Part shown: one piece after another, positions 25,780 through 34,789 of the stretch | How the letters are laid out: each line of letters opens with the position of its first letter | How positions within the stretch are numbered: position 1 is the stretch's first letter | Assembly: GCA_945787715.1 (NCBI GenBank) | Contig: CALZJE010000013.1 | Span: 1-64,000 of the forward strand | DNA: 64,000 nt | Source: an uncultured Ectothiorhodospiraceae bacterium | GTDB taxonomy: Bacteria > Pseudomonadota > Gammaproteobacteria > S012-40 | Direction: 5' to 3' | Notes under the pieces: model-generated | The model's input: only the letters and a program-made list of their open reading frames with translations | Database searches by the model: none | What the model was told of the DNA's origin: nothing | Position numbers and translations under genes: made by a program

Positions 25780-26044
25780 TTTTATTACTATGTAGCAAGT
25801 AAAGATGTTGCGTTAGTGACGTCAGTTAATCCAAAACGTTAAGTCCCCATCATCGGTTCAAGTGGATTGTCGCCTAAAAGTAACACAAATCCAAAGTTTT
25901 ACAATTGGCCAGGAGCGCGTAAATCATGGATTAGCACTAAGTTGTTGTTTCCCCATTTGTTTAAATGTGTTGGCGCATAGTTTGCCATAAGAAGAAGTTC
26001 ACACATGTGAATTATTATTTTTAACAAGGATGGAGAAAATTACG

Positions 26045-26299
26045 ATGAACAAAAATATGATGTTTGCTTTAGTGCTACTAATGATGAATGGTGCTGTGCT
26101 TGCTGGTGAAGATTCTTCACACGCGATGGATAAAGGATTTGAAAAAATGGATGTTAATAATGATAGTGTATTGACTCCAGAAGAAGCTGCTTCAAATCCC
26201 TCTCTGTCGCAGCGATTTGCTAGTGTGGATGCAGATAATAGCGGGAGCATCGATAAAAGCGAATACCAGTTTTTTAGTGCATTAACTGAAGCTGATTAA
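26045..26299 (+). CDS. Small exported EF-hand protein
   Basis: 84 residues from ATG 26045 (GGAG 10 bases upstream; an in-frame ATG at 26030 would add five residues). Signal peptide about 1-20 (FALVLLMMNGAVLAGED). Two EF-hand loops follow: DVNNDSVLTPEE and DADNSGSIDKSE, each with D at 1, D/N at 3 and 5 and E at 12, as needed to bind calcium. The protein is probably periplasmic. Such small EF-hand proteins are common in gammaproteobacteria and their role is unknown. Confidence 0.85.
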   Translation: MNKNMMFALVLLMMNGAVLAGEDSSHAMDKGFEKMDVNNDSVLTPEEAASNPSLSQRFASVDADNSGSIDKSEYQFFSALTEAD

Positions 26300-26349
26300 T
26301 TCCATTATAAACAGTTACTAAAACAACTACTAAATTAGTTATGCCAGAT

Positions 26350-26382
26350 CCGTTAACCAGATCCATTGGCACTGGTTAACGG
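26350..26382. terminator. Perfect 11-bp stem-loop after the EF-hand gene
   Basis: CCGTTAACCAG, 11-base loop, CTGGTTAACGG, 50 bases past the EF-hand stop. The stem is perfect but there is no T tract on either side, so it may be a weak or Rho-assisted terminator, an mRNA end-stabilising hairpin or a protein-binding palindrome. Confidence 0.5.
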
Positions 26383-27065
26383 AATCTCAGTCGTTGGTAT
26401 ATGGGAGGGCATGCTGTGTGATGGTTGCGCGCTCAATTAATCCGGAACAATCCGTTGATCCACGGGTTGGAACACAATACTTTGGTTCGCTTGGCTATAT
26501 TAAAAAAGTTTGAATCACTACCCAGGTGATTGCACATTATTTCATTGATAATGTACACCTGCATCCGTCTAGCTCCTGCATTCATACAGTCGTTCATCAA
26601 TCAAACAAATTGCTTGGTTAATGTGTCTAGTGTTAGTGTCCTAAAATCTCGCGTCCAACTGATCTTTCCAGGATTTGCGAAAACTAAAGTTGCTAAAATG
26701 ATATCGATGGATTGAGGTAGTTACTCTTGAATATCAGTGTTTGTTAATTTTGAAGTTCAATGTCTAATAACAATTGCTGTGCTCAATTTATTTTTTTAAA
26801 GGTTTAAGAGGTGCCGAAATTCAGGATTCTCATTTTAATCAGTAATTGTAAACTAACAATTTTATAGAGCTTCTGTCGTTGCAGCAATACACTTTCCACT
26901 ATTTTCCTATATTGAGAAAATAGGCAATTAATAAAACTGCGATTATATTTTAAGCGGTTTTTTTCCACGACTAGCTGATGTCTCGGCTAGTATTTCTTTA
27001 CACAGCATGAGGATATTGAAAGTTTTATTTTTACAGTGTCGTCCAATTGTGATCCCCTACAGGCA
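26383..27065. other. Gene-poor spacer
   Basis: About 680 bases. A 30-codon frame at 26421-26513 (MVARSINPEQSVDPRVGTQY and on) looks protein-like but has no ribosome-binding site and I do not recognise it. Other short frames here look like chance. Confidence 0.4.
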
Positions 27066-27290
27066 TTAATCTCCGCTAGTGCTCTTAAAAAAAGTGCTCT
27101 TAAATAAATGCGCTTGACAGGTTGTGCGGTCTGGGTTGAGTTGTCGCATCGCATTGAAGGCATCACAATGAGAACGAATTTTAGCGCCGTAACAGATCGT
27201 ATTAGCATTTATAGCATTTGGATAACCACTGCTGTCATCCACCCACTCATAAGCTCGGTGTGTTAACTTTGAATTCGGTTTGGTTTCGAA
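27066..27290 (-). pseudogene. Unrecognised open frame without start codon, probable gene relic
   Basis: On the minus strand 74 sense codons lie between a TAA (27293-27291) and a TAA (27068-27066). No ATG lies in this frame before AFNAMRQLNP in the middle. The peptide YEWVDDSSGYPNAINANTIC then YGAKIRSHCDAFNAMRQLNP and DRTTCQAHLF has balanced protein-like composition with three cysteines, and its codons are GC-richer than the flanks. I cannot name the family. Most likely the C-terminal remnant of a lost gene. Confidence 0.35.
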
Positions 27291-27483
27291 TTATACCAGG
27301 CGCCAATTTATTTATAGATGCAGATTTTATAATAATGACAGGATATGCTAGCGTGAATAATAGTTAAAAATAATCCAACAAAATCCTCGTAAAAGTATAT
27401 GTGTCAGCTAGATTGGTGGTTCGTAAAAAACGCCAGCTAACGATGATTAGGATTTGAAAAATTTAAAATCCAGATGGGTAATT

Positions 27484-28269
27484 TTAATCAAAACTACTTT
27501 TCAGCAGCTGTTGTAACTCTCTCCATGAATCTTCATCAGCTACTTTATTGTATTTAAGAGGAATGTTAAATTTCTTTCCAAATTCATCCGCAGATGGATT
27601 TGTAAAAGCATGTACTGCTCCGCTGTAAGCAACGAATTTATATGTCGCCCCTGCTTTGTTCATTTCTTTCATAAAACCCGTAATTTGTTCTCCTGAAATA
27701 AATGGATCGGCACCACCATGAGCGACTAAAATTTTAGCTTTTACTTTTCCAGATTTTGCAGGTCTTGCTGTGCCCAGACTACCGTGAAAGCTGGCTACGG
27801 CATCAAGATCTAATCCTTCACGAGCCATTTGCAGTACCACGGCGCCACCAAAACAGTAGCCAATGGCTGCAATACTATTTTTGTTTGTCATATGATGTTT
27901 TTTTAGTACATTCATTGCCGCCAAAAAGCGGGTTTTACTCAATTCGATATTATTGGCAATTTCAGAGGAAAATTTTTGTGCATCTTTAGGGTGTGCTGCT
28001 TGTTTACCACCCCCATACATGTCTACAGCAAGTGCAACATAACCCAGTTTAGCGAGTTTTCGCGCGCGTTCACGTGCATATTCATTATGCCCCCACCATT
28101 CGTGTACGACTAAAACGCCGGGGCGTTGCGCTTTAATTGAGGAATCATAAACAATGAATCCTTTCAGTTTGACATTATCAGCCTGGTATTCAACTTCTGT
28201 TTCTTCTATTTTGGCAAAGACCGGGAAGGAGAGACCTAAAGCAAACAAAGCAATAATGATGTGTTTCAT
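27484..28269 (-). CDS. Dienelactone hydrolase family protein, exported
   Basis: 261 residues from the ATG at 28269, chosen for its GAGGTGGG site and because it begins a signal peptide (about 1-19, ALGLSFPVFA). An alpha/beta hydrolase: GVLVVHEWWGHNEYARERAR (the conserved E and the oxyanion region), the nucleophile elbow IGYCFGGAVV with cysteine as in DLH, the acid in AHGGADPFI, and the histidine in AVHAFTNP. The Cys-Asp-His triad is the DLH signature; many homologues act on other esters. Export is unusual for true chlorocatechol-pathway DLH, so the substrate is open. Confidence 0.88.
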   Translation of the reverse strand: MKHIIIALFALGLSFPVFAKIEETEVEYQADNVKLKGFIVYDSSIKAQRPGVLVVHEWWGHNEYARERARKLAKLGYVALAVDMYGGGKQAAHPKDAQKFSSEIANNIELSKTRFLAAMNVLKKHHMTNKNSIAAIGYCFGGAVVLQMAREGLDLDAVASFHGSLGTARPAKSGKVKAKILVAHGGADPFISGEQITGFMKEMNKAGATYKFVAYSGAVHAFTNPSADEFGKKFNIPLKYNKVADEDSWRELQQLLKSSFD

Positions 28270-28391
28270 ACCCACCTCGTTCAATTTTAATTCGATAACG
28301 TAATGGCATGTTTGAAATTCACGCCAAATAATAGACTCACAGTTTGTGTCCTGTTTGCTAATTATTCTAGAAGCTTGAGTTTCGGAGTTCA

Positions 28392-28464
28392 AATTTATAT
28401 GGGTAGCAACAGCCAAGAAATACTTGCTATAAGTATACTTTGGCTGTTGCTACCCATATAAATT
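28392..28464. repeat. Perfect 25-bp inverted repeat with internal hairpin
   Basis: Arms 28392-28416 and 28440-28464 (AATTTATATGGGTAGCAACA plus GCCAA and its complement) match without error. The 23-base spacer itself contains ATACTT...AAGTAT. Less perfect pairing continues outward for about 20 bases (GAGTTC/GAACTC). It lies between the divergent hydrolase and subtilase genes. Confidence 0.95.
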
Positions 28465-28636
28465 CGAATTCTGAACTCTGAGATTAGAAGAAAGATGGGA
28501 GAGAGATAGAAAACAGAATAATTTCAATGTTGTGTTTTTAATTTAGCATACGATGATGCTATGTGATTATGCAATTACTTTACAATGAACATTGGCAAGA
28601 ATGGATGTGTTTAAAAAACAAACAGATATTTTAAGC

Positions 28637-28662
28637 TATAATACAATTATAACTTATTGTAT
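28637..28662 (+). promoter_or_regulatory. Possible -10 and operator-like palindrome before the subtilase gene
   Basis: TATAAT at 28637-28642 runs into ATACAAT...ATTGTAT (28641-28647 and 28656-28662). No good -35 is seen. A palindrome over a -10 suggests a repressor site, but AT-rich DNA makes this easy to find by chance. Confidence 0.3.
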
Positions 28663-28697
28663 TCAAATCGTATAAATTTGATTCTAGGGAGGGGTAT

Positions 28698-31109
28698 ATG
28701 GCTGAGGAATCTGCATCTGAACTAGGTATGTATTTTTTTCGCGATGGTGAAAAAATAGAAATTGAAAAAATTCCGGATCGTATTGCAGTGCGATTAAAAC
28801 GTAGCAAACGGCAAGAAGATATTTGCTCTCATTATAAAGTATCCCATAGTCGATCATTTCAACGTCAAAAAATAGAAGAATTTGTTGTCAATGCATCGGA
28901 GCGGGATGCACTTATGGATCAAATTCGCAGTGGCGCAGAAGTTGAGTTTGTTTCTCATGTCTACAGTATGGAATCAGATCCCGACGCAAAAATTTTGTTT
29001 ACGGATGAAATTACCGTTCAATTCAAATCCACTGCAAGCAATTCCGATATTGAAAATATTGTACTGAAATATGGATTGAATCTGGTTAAAAAGATTCATG
29101 ATCTCGATAACACGTTTGTATTTTCGGTGACTGCACAGGCCGTAGAAAATCCCATAAAGCTTTCAAATCGATTATTAAACGAGCAAGACGTATTGCTAGC
29201 CGAACCTAATGTTGTGATCACTACACGGCAAAATTATCGGCCGACCGACTCCTATTTTCAATATCAATGGCATCTGGATCACAATGGTGGACCATTTTTG
29301 TCGCCAGCTGCGCATGTAGATGCGGTGCGAGCCTGGGATATTGAACGTGGTGAACGTAGTGTTGTAGTTGCTGTGCTTGATGATTCCATCGATATTAATC
29401 ATGTCGATTTCCAGGGCGAGGGGAAAACAGTTACTGCTGTGGACTTTGTAGGTCGTGATTTTCAGCCTTTGCCTGAACTACCTGATGATAACCATGGCAC
29501 AGCATGCGCAGGTGTTGCAGTTGCGGAGGAAAATGGGAGTGGCGTCGTAGGTATTGCACCAGGTTGTGCATTGATGCCTGTTCGAATGAATAATATTGAT
29601 GATAGCTCTGTTGAAGAATATTTCGGTTGGGCTACCGAGAAAGGTGCGAGTGTTATTTCATGTAGCTGGGGTCCGTCAGCGAGAGTTTTTCCTTTATCGC
29701 TTCGACAAAAGCTCGCACTAAAAAATGCTGCAACTAAAGGACGAAATGGTTTGGGTTGTGTGATTGTTTTTGCATCGGGTAATTCAAACCGGCCGGTTAA
29801 CGGAACAGTCGATGAATCGGGTTGGCCAAATGGGTCATTACGTGGTGATGTGCGATGGCTTGATGGATTTTCCAGTAACGAGTATGTAATCACCGTTTCT
29901 GCTTGTACAAGCGAAGCAAAAAAATCAGCATATAGTAACTGGGGGAAGGAAATTTCGGTTTGTGCCCCGAGTAATAATGCGCGGCCTGATACCTATCCGA
30001 TAATTTCAGGATCATTGCCAGGCTGGGGAATTGTTACCACTGATCGTGTTGGTCCAAGCGGATACTCCAGTGCGGATTACACCGGTGGCTTTGGAGGAAC
30101 ATCCAGTGCATGTCCATTAGTCGCTGGTATCGCGGCACTTGTCATTTCTGCAAATCCCAAATTAACAGCGCGTGAAGTACGCGAGATTTTGGAAACCACG
30201 ACAGACAAGATTATGGATAATAATGCCGATTTGCAACTTGGTCATGAATTTGGGGCATATGATCAAGAGGGGCACTCATTGTGGTTTGGTTACGGAAAGG
30301 TCAATGCATTTAAAGCAGTGACTGAAGCAATGAAACGCAGAAATGAATCTGAAATAGAAATTTCACATTTCTCCAGACCCGACAAAGGTATACCAGACAA
30401 TGATGATGCAGGAATAACAGACGTATTGGATTTAACGGAGTCGGGAAGCGTTGCTTCTATCAGTGTCAACATCGACATAACACATAGCTACATTGGTGAT
30501 TTGGTTGTAACACTAATATCTCCATTAGGTACCAAAGTTTTATTGCACGATCGAAGTGGTGGTAGTCGGGATAATCTACAAAAAACATATCACTTCATGG
30601 ATAGACCTGTGTTGCAGGTGTTGATTGGAGAACAAATAGCTGGGCATTGGCAGATGCATGTAAAAGATGTGGCTAATGCGGATGTGGGTCAGCTAAATAG
30701 TTGGGGAGTGGATATTCAAGCCAGTCGCAGCTCAACATTTACATTTGAAAAAATCGTTAGTATGACAATTCCTGATAACGATAGAGATGGCATTAGCTCT
30801 ATTATCAATGTTGATGCACAAGGAAATATTGATGATATAGAAATTTATCTTGATGTCACACACACATATATTGGTGATTTGAGAGTCAGCTTATTAGCAC
30901 CAACCGGAAAGCAAATTGTTCTTCATGGGCAACAAGGTTGGGAAGCCGATAATATTATCAAAACCTATAAGCTCGATAACACACCGGCTTTACAAACTTT
31001 ATTGCGTGAAAGTGCAGTAGGTGATTGGCAACTAAAAGTTGCTGATCTTGCAGGAGCTGATGTGGGTAAATTAAATAAATGGAGTTTAAAATTAACTATC
31101 GGCTCCTGA
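28698..31109 (+). CDS. Subtilisin-like (S8) protease with two P-domains
   Basis: 803 residues, GGGAGGGG before ATG. N-terminal about 190 residues have no signal peptide and look like a propeptide-type region. The S8 domain has Asp in VAVLDDSIDI (about 226), His in DDNHGTACAG (about 265) and Ser in GGTSSACPLVAG (about 469). Two tandem proprotein-convertase P-domains follow (about 560-675 and 690-800), each with a HSYIGDL or HTYIGDL strand and a late G-x-W-x-x-x-V-x-D. In secreted bacterial subtilases P-domains are common; here the lack of an export signal is odd. Next gene encodes an exported protein. Confidence 0.93.
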   Translation: MAEESASELGMYFFRDGEKIEIEKIPDRIAVRLKRSKRQEDICSHYKVSHSRSFQRQKIEEFVVNASERDALMDQIRSGAEVEFVSHVYSMESDPDAKILFTDEITVQFKSTASNSDIENIVLKYGLNLVKKIHDLDNTFVFSVTAQAVENPIKLSNRLLNEQDVLLAEPNVVITTRQNYRPTDSYFQYQWHLDHNGGPFLSPAAHVDAVRAWDIERGERSVVVAVLDDSIDINHVDFQGEGKTVTAVDFVGRDFQPLPELPDDNHGTACAGVAVAEENGSGVVGIAPGCALMPVRMNNIDDSSVEEYFGWATEKGASVISCSWGPSARVFPLSLRQKLALKNAATKGRNGLGCVIVFASGNSNRPVNGTVDESGWPNGSLRGDVRWLDGFSSNEYVITVSACTSEAKKSAYSNWGKEISVCAPSNNARPDTYPIISGSLPGWGIVTTDRVGPSGYSSADYTGGFGGTSSACPLVAGIAALVISANPKLTAREVREILETTTDKIMDNNADLQLGHEFGAYDQEGHSLWFGYGKVNAFKAVTEAMKRRNESEIEISHFSRPDKGIPDNDDAGITDVLDLTESGSVASISVNIDITHSYIGDLVVTLISPLGTKVLLHDRSGGSRDNLQKTYHFMDRPVLQVLIGEQIAGHWQMHVKDVANADVGQLNSWGVDIQASRSSTFTFEKIVSMTIPDNDRDGISSIINVDAQGNIDDIEIYLDVTHTYIGDLRVSLLAPTGKQIVLHGQQGWEADNIIKTYKLDNTPALQTLLRESAVGDWQLKVADLAGADVGKLNKWSLKLTIGS

Positions 31110-31162
31110 TTTTAATGATGTTTTGTTAGCATTTCTACTTATAATGATTTTAAGTGAACATC

Positions 31163-32329
31163 ATGAATGTAGTGAAAAGATTTTGCATACTCATTCTTAC
31201 CCTGAGTTTTGGTTTTAGTATTGCTGTAAGAGCAGAACCGTCAGATATTTTTTCTGATTTTTACGCTGAAGCAAGTGCAGGTTTTTTATTGAATATATGG
31301 GAGCCAGGCTTTGGTGAAACCCTACTGGATTTTGAAACTGAAGGATTGTTTTCGAAACACTATAAAGCTGAGTTTGGTTATCGCAATCAATCCTTCTTCT
31401 CATATTCTGAAGAAGGACCAGTGGATGAAAGTAGCCCCACCCAACAAGAGATATTTCGTACGAATTCGAAAACCAGTTCAGGAATAGAGAAAAGTCGAAT
31501 TGATGTATTTTTACGACCGATTTCAAAATGGTTAAACATTAATAACACATTTGTAAATATTTTAATGTCTGCTCGTATTGTAAGAACAGAAGAGCTTTAT
31601 TTTGGGACGGCAACTGCTGAAATTCCCTTTTTATACGTGCCGGAAAATTCTACGGTTATTCAATATATCGATGGAAGCTACGAGGCACCAGATGCAATAA
31701 GTGTTTTATCCCAAGAGAGTCTGGCTTTTAAAACAAGATTCATTGATTATGAATATACATTTGCCACACCAAATATTGTGCACTGTGGATCATTCTTCCG
31801 TACGACGATAAATTCATCATTACAAAATGGTGGTTGTGAGCAATCGCAAAATGCTTATAGTTTATTTCGCTTTGGATTCTATGAAACAAGTTGGTCTCGA
31901 CCTGCCACCAGTCCCACATTTACGACTTTTGACGGATTTCCTGTGGTGTTCGATACAACATTTACATCCCAGGGGGTTGTTTTTGCTTATGAATACACTA
32001 TGTCTGAGAGGCGTGGTTTTTTTAATCTGAAAGTACGTTATGGCCTTATCAATGATATCGTGAGTGACTTTGAATCGGCAGCTGCAACATTATCCCTTTT
32101 TGAATATGAACTTGATTATATTGGTGTGGAGATGGGGGTGGGATCGACAAAACGATGGGATAAAGTTTTAGGGTTCTTGAGTGTTGATATGGGTGGTGAC
32201 TTTATCATTGATGTCAGGGAATGGACTGCAATAAAAACCGATGATTCAGGAGATGTTGAGGATGAATTTCCCATTGAAAAGGATATATTGTATAAAATAT
32301 TCTTTCGTGTTGGCGTGAGTTGGCCGTAA
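31163..32329 (+). CDS. Exported protein of unknown function, possibly outer-membrane
   Basis: 388 residues from ATG 31163 (an in-frame GTG at 31154 is an alternative). Signal peptide about 1-25 (GFSIAVRAEPS). The mature part has many alternating aromatic and polar residues in strand-like segments and ends KIFFRVGVSWP, compatible with an outer-membrane beta barrel although the last residue is proline rather than the usual phenylalanine. No family recognised. It starts 53 bases after the subtilase gene, so the two may be co-transcribed and the exported protein may be a partner or substrate (inference). Confidence 0.7.
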   Translation: MNVVKRFCILILTLSFGFSIAVRAEPSDIFSDFYAEASAGFLLNIWEPGFGETLLDFETEGLFSKHYKAEFGYRNQSFFSYSEEGPVDESSPTQQEIFRTNSKTSSGIEKSRIDVFLRPISKWLNINNTFVNILMSARIVRTEELYFGTATAEIPFLYVPENSTVIQYIDGSYEAPDAISVLSQESLAFKTRFIDYEYTFATPNIVHCGSFFRTTINSSLQNGGCEQSQNAYSLFRFGFYETSWSRPATSPTFTTFDGFPVVFDTTFTSQGVVFAYEYTMSERRGFFNLKVRYGLINDIVSDFESAAATLSLFEYELDYIGVEMGVGSTKRWDKVLGFLSVDMGGDFIIDVREWTAIKTDDSGDVEDEFPIEKDILYKIFFRVGVSWP

Positions 32330-32707
32330 TAAATGTAAATGCCTTAGCTTTAATGGGGAAGGATGCGGGAAAGTTTTTTGAGCAGTGAATCAGTATATTT
32401 TAGCGGCATTCTTTCTATTAAAATCAGTTGTCAATTTTCTGGTTTGCCGATAAATTTACTTAAATGTGGTAGTGGTCATTTTCGATAGCGGGAAAAAGAG
32501 TGCTAATTGTTAGCACGAAAATCATTAGTCGTTAAATTTTGCAGAGGGTGAAATTCGAATTTAGTTTGAAAAATTACGTATTTTTTGTGATTCCCTTCCC
32601 TATACACAGTGATCAAAGAATAAATACAACAAAGATTATTGCGGAATAATGCTAAACAAAGTTGACGTACGGTTACACTTGGTTTAAATTAATTTCCTAG
32701 CGCCGAT
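32330..32707. other. Spacer before the metZ promoter
   Basis: About 380 bases with no supported gene. Contains AT-rich sequence only; no terminator recognised for the upstream gene. Confidence 0.4.
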
Positions 32708-32735
32708 TTGACACAGCTTGCGGGCGCTTTATAAA
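32708..32735 (+). promoter_or_regulatory. Sigma-70 promoter of metZ
   Basis: TTGACA (32708-32713), 16 bases, TATAAA (32730-32735), a near-consensus match. Transcription would start near 32743 and leave a leader of about 90 bases before metZ. In the leader AGCGGG and CCTGCT around seven T (about 32773-32796) could form a weak hairpin; no known riboswitch is recognised. Confidence 0.7.
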
Positions 32736-32830
32736 TGCTGCTAAAGAGGGTGATCCTGCTTTAGTTTTAGCTGAGCGGGTTTTTTTATGCCTGCTGAATT
32801 TTGATCGAATTATTGTAGGTAGGTACATAT

Positions 32831-34021
32831 ATGTCCATAAACGAATATTCATTAGACACAATCGCAGTTCGCGGTGGTCAAATTCGCACACATGAGTGCG
32901 AGCAATCTGAGCCGATATTTCCGACCTCAAGTTATGTGTTTGAAACAGCAGCCCATGCAGCTGCTCGATTTTCCGGTGAAGATCCAGGAAATATCTATTC
33001 CCGATTTACTAATCCAACGGTTCGAACATTTGAAGAACGCTTGGCTGCAATGGAAGGTGGGGCACGATGTGTTGCAACGTCATCTGGCATGGCTGCAATA
33101 ATGACCACCTGTTATAGCTTGTTGGAACAAGGCGATCATTTTGTCTCTTCCAACGCGATATTTGGTTCGACCGTTGTATTGTTTAACAACTATATTACCA
33201 AATTTGGTATAGATGTGAGTTTTGTGCCCTTGATAGATTACGATGCTTGGGAAGCGGCAATCACGCCAAAAACCAAATTTCTGTTTTTAGAAACACCATC
33301 AAATCCACTAACAGAAATTGTCGATATTGCACGTTTAGCTGAAATTGCACATCGAAAAAATTGTTTATTAGTGGTAGATAACTGCTTTTGTACACCTGCG
33401 TTACAAAAACCGCTAGAATTTGGTGCTGATATAATTATTCATTCAGCGACTAAATACATCGACGGGCAAGGGCGCTGTATCGGTGGTGCAATTGTTGGCG
33501 ATGAAGAAAAAGTGGGTGAGACGTGTTACGGTTTTTTAAGAACCGCCGGGCCAAGCATGAGTCCTTTTAATGCATGGGTGTTTCTAAAAGGTTTGGAAAC
33601 ATTACGAATTAGAATGAAAGCCCACAGTGAAAATGCTTTAGAGATTGCTCAATGGCTGGAGACCCAAGATGCAGTTGAGCGGGTTAATTTCCCTGGCTTG
33701 GAAAGTCATCCTCAGCATTTGTTAGCGAAACAGCAACAGAAAGATTTTGGTGGAGTGCTTTCATTTGTACTAAAAGGCGGTAAAAATGCAGCTTGGAGTG
33801 TAATAGATAACACTCGATTGCTGTCTATTACAGCAAACCTTGGTGATGCAAAAACCACAATTACACATCCTGCAACAACAACTCACTGTCGACTGACTGA
33901 TGAGGCACGGGTAAAGGCTGGCATTGATGATGGCTTAGTGAGAATTGCAGCGGGTCTTGAAGATGTTGATGATATAAAAAATGATCTGAAAATTGGATTG
34001 GATAAACTAGGGAAAAATTAA
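32831..34021 (+). CDS. metZ: O-succinylhomoserine sulfhydrylase
   Basis: 396 residues. A Cys/Met-metabolism PLP enzyme: YSRFTNPTVRTFEERLAAME, SGMAAIMTTCYSLLEQGDHF, LETPSNPLTEIVDI, VVDNCFCTPALQKPLEFGAD, and the PLP lysine in HSATKYIDGQGR (about residue 208). The stretch DGQGRCIGGAIVG and the length fit MetZ rather than MetB or MetC. It makes homocysteine directly from O-succinylhomoserine and sulfide. Followed after one base by a DUF4149 gene. In many gammaproteobacteria metZ follows purF; here no purine gene is upstream. Confidence 0.92.
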   Translation: MSINEYSLDTIAVRGGQIRTHECEQSEPIFPTSSYVFETAAHAAARFSGEDPGNIYSRFTNPTVRTFEERLAAMEGGARCVATSSGMAAIMTTCYSLLEQGDHFVSSNAIFGSTVVLFNNYITKFGIDVSFVPLIDYDAWEAAITPKTKFLFLETPSNPLTEIVDIARLAEIAHRKNCLLVVDNCFCTPALQKPLEFGADIIIHSATKYIDGQGRCIGGAIVGDEEKVGETCYGFLRTAGPSMSPFNAWVFLKGLETLRIRMKAHSENALEIAQWLETQDAVERVNFPGLESHPQHLLAKQQQKDFGGVLSFVLKGGKNAAWSVIDNTRLLSITANLGDAKTTITHPATTTHCRLTDEARVKAGIDDGLVRIAAGLEDVDDIKNDLKIGLDKLGKN

Positions 34022-34022
34022 A

Positions 34023-34487
34023 ATGGATAAGTTATCAAGTCTTGAACGTTTATTATTATCATTGTGGACAGGTGTGATGGTGGGTGTTGGATATATTGCA
34101 ACGCCAGTGCTGTTTAAGTCGTTAGACGATCGATCACTTGCGGGTAGCCTAGCAGGGCAGATGTTTGAGCTTGTTGGGATAGTGGGCTTGATTTGTGGCG
34201 GCTTGTTACTGATATTGCGTTACAAAGATATGAGTACAAAGCTTTTTTTTCAATGGCGAGGAATTATTTTATTGTTAATGTTGATTCTCGTCGCAGCAAG
34301 TGTATTTATCCTTCAACCTATGATTGCGGATGTTAAAGCGATGGGGATTGAACCGGGAACTGATGCCGCGAAACAGTTTGGAATGTTACACGGCATATCG
34401 TCTATTGTTTATATGATTACTGTAATCAGTGGTTGTGTATTGATATTTGCTGGTTTGAAAAAAGAAGAGAAACCAGGCTTTATTTAG
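34023..34487 (+). CDS. DUF4149 membrane protein
   Basis: 154 residues, probably in one transcript with metZ. Four membrane segments: about 9-30 (LLLSLWTGVMVGVGYIATPV), 46-66 (LVGIVGLICGGLLLIL), 79-98 (IILLLMLILVAASVFIL) and 124-145 (ISSIVYMITVISGCVLIFAG). The LWTGVMVGVGYIATPVLFKS start and the ADVKAMGIEPGTDAAKQFGM-LHG segment mark DUF4149, a family usually found near greA/yhbY in gammaproteobacteria, with unknown function. Its 3' end overlaps the convergent yhbY gene by 8 bases. Confidence 0.88.
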   Translation: MDKLSSLERLLLSLWTGVMVGVGYIATPVLFKSLDDRSLAGSLAGQMFELVGIVGLICGGLLLILRYKDMSTKLFFQWRGIILLLMLILVAASVFILQPMIADVKAMGIEPGTDAAKQFGMLHGISSIVYMITVISGCVLIFAGLKKEEKPGFI

Positions 34488-34773
34488 GGATAGTTATCTT
34501 TTTCTCTTCACTAGGTCGATAAAAAACACCAACTCGCCCAATAGATTGCACATGATGGCAATCACACTCTGTGGTAATATTGCTGATAATTTCCTGGCGT
34601 TCTTCGCGTTCGCCAGCGTTGATTTTAACTTTGATTAGCTCGTGATGAGCAATAGCAATTTTAATTTCTTCCAACACAGCTTCGGTTAAACCGGCATTTC
34701 CAATAATGATAACAGGTTTTATGTGATGGGCTAAACCGCGAAGGTGTTGGTTTTGTTTAGTAGTCAAAGGCAT
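34480..34773 (-). CDS. yhbY: Ribosome-associated RNA-binding protein (CRM domain)
   Basis: 97 residues from ATG 34773; a longer in-frame start at 34839 would overlap the next gene and is not supported. MPLTTKQNQHLRGLAHHIKP, then VIIIGNAGLTEAVLEEIKIA and HELIKVKINAGEREERQEII, is the whole CRM fold with the G-x-x-G-L-T-E loop that contacts RNA. YhbY binds pre-50S particles. It is transcribed away from rlmE, the usual arrangement in this group. Confidence 0.93.
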   Translation of the reverse strand: MPLTTKQNQHLRGLAHHIKPVIIIGNAGLTEAVLEEIKIAIAHHELIKVKINAGEREERQEIISNITTECDCHHVQSIGRVGVFYRPSEEKKITIPK

Positions 34774-34789
34774 AGGAGCTTCTTCAAAA

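Noticed and set aside
26530-26715. 61-codon plus-strand frame
   Set aside because: No ribosome-binding site and no protein-like pattern.
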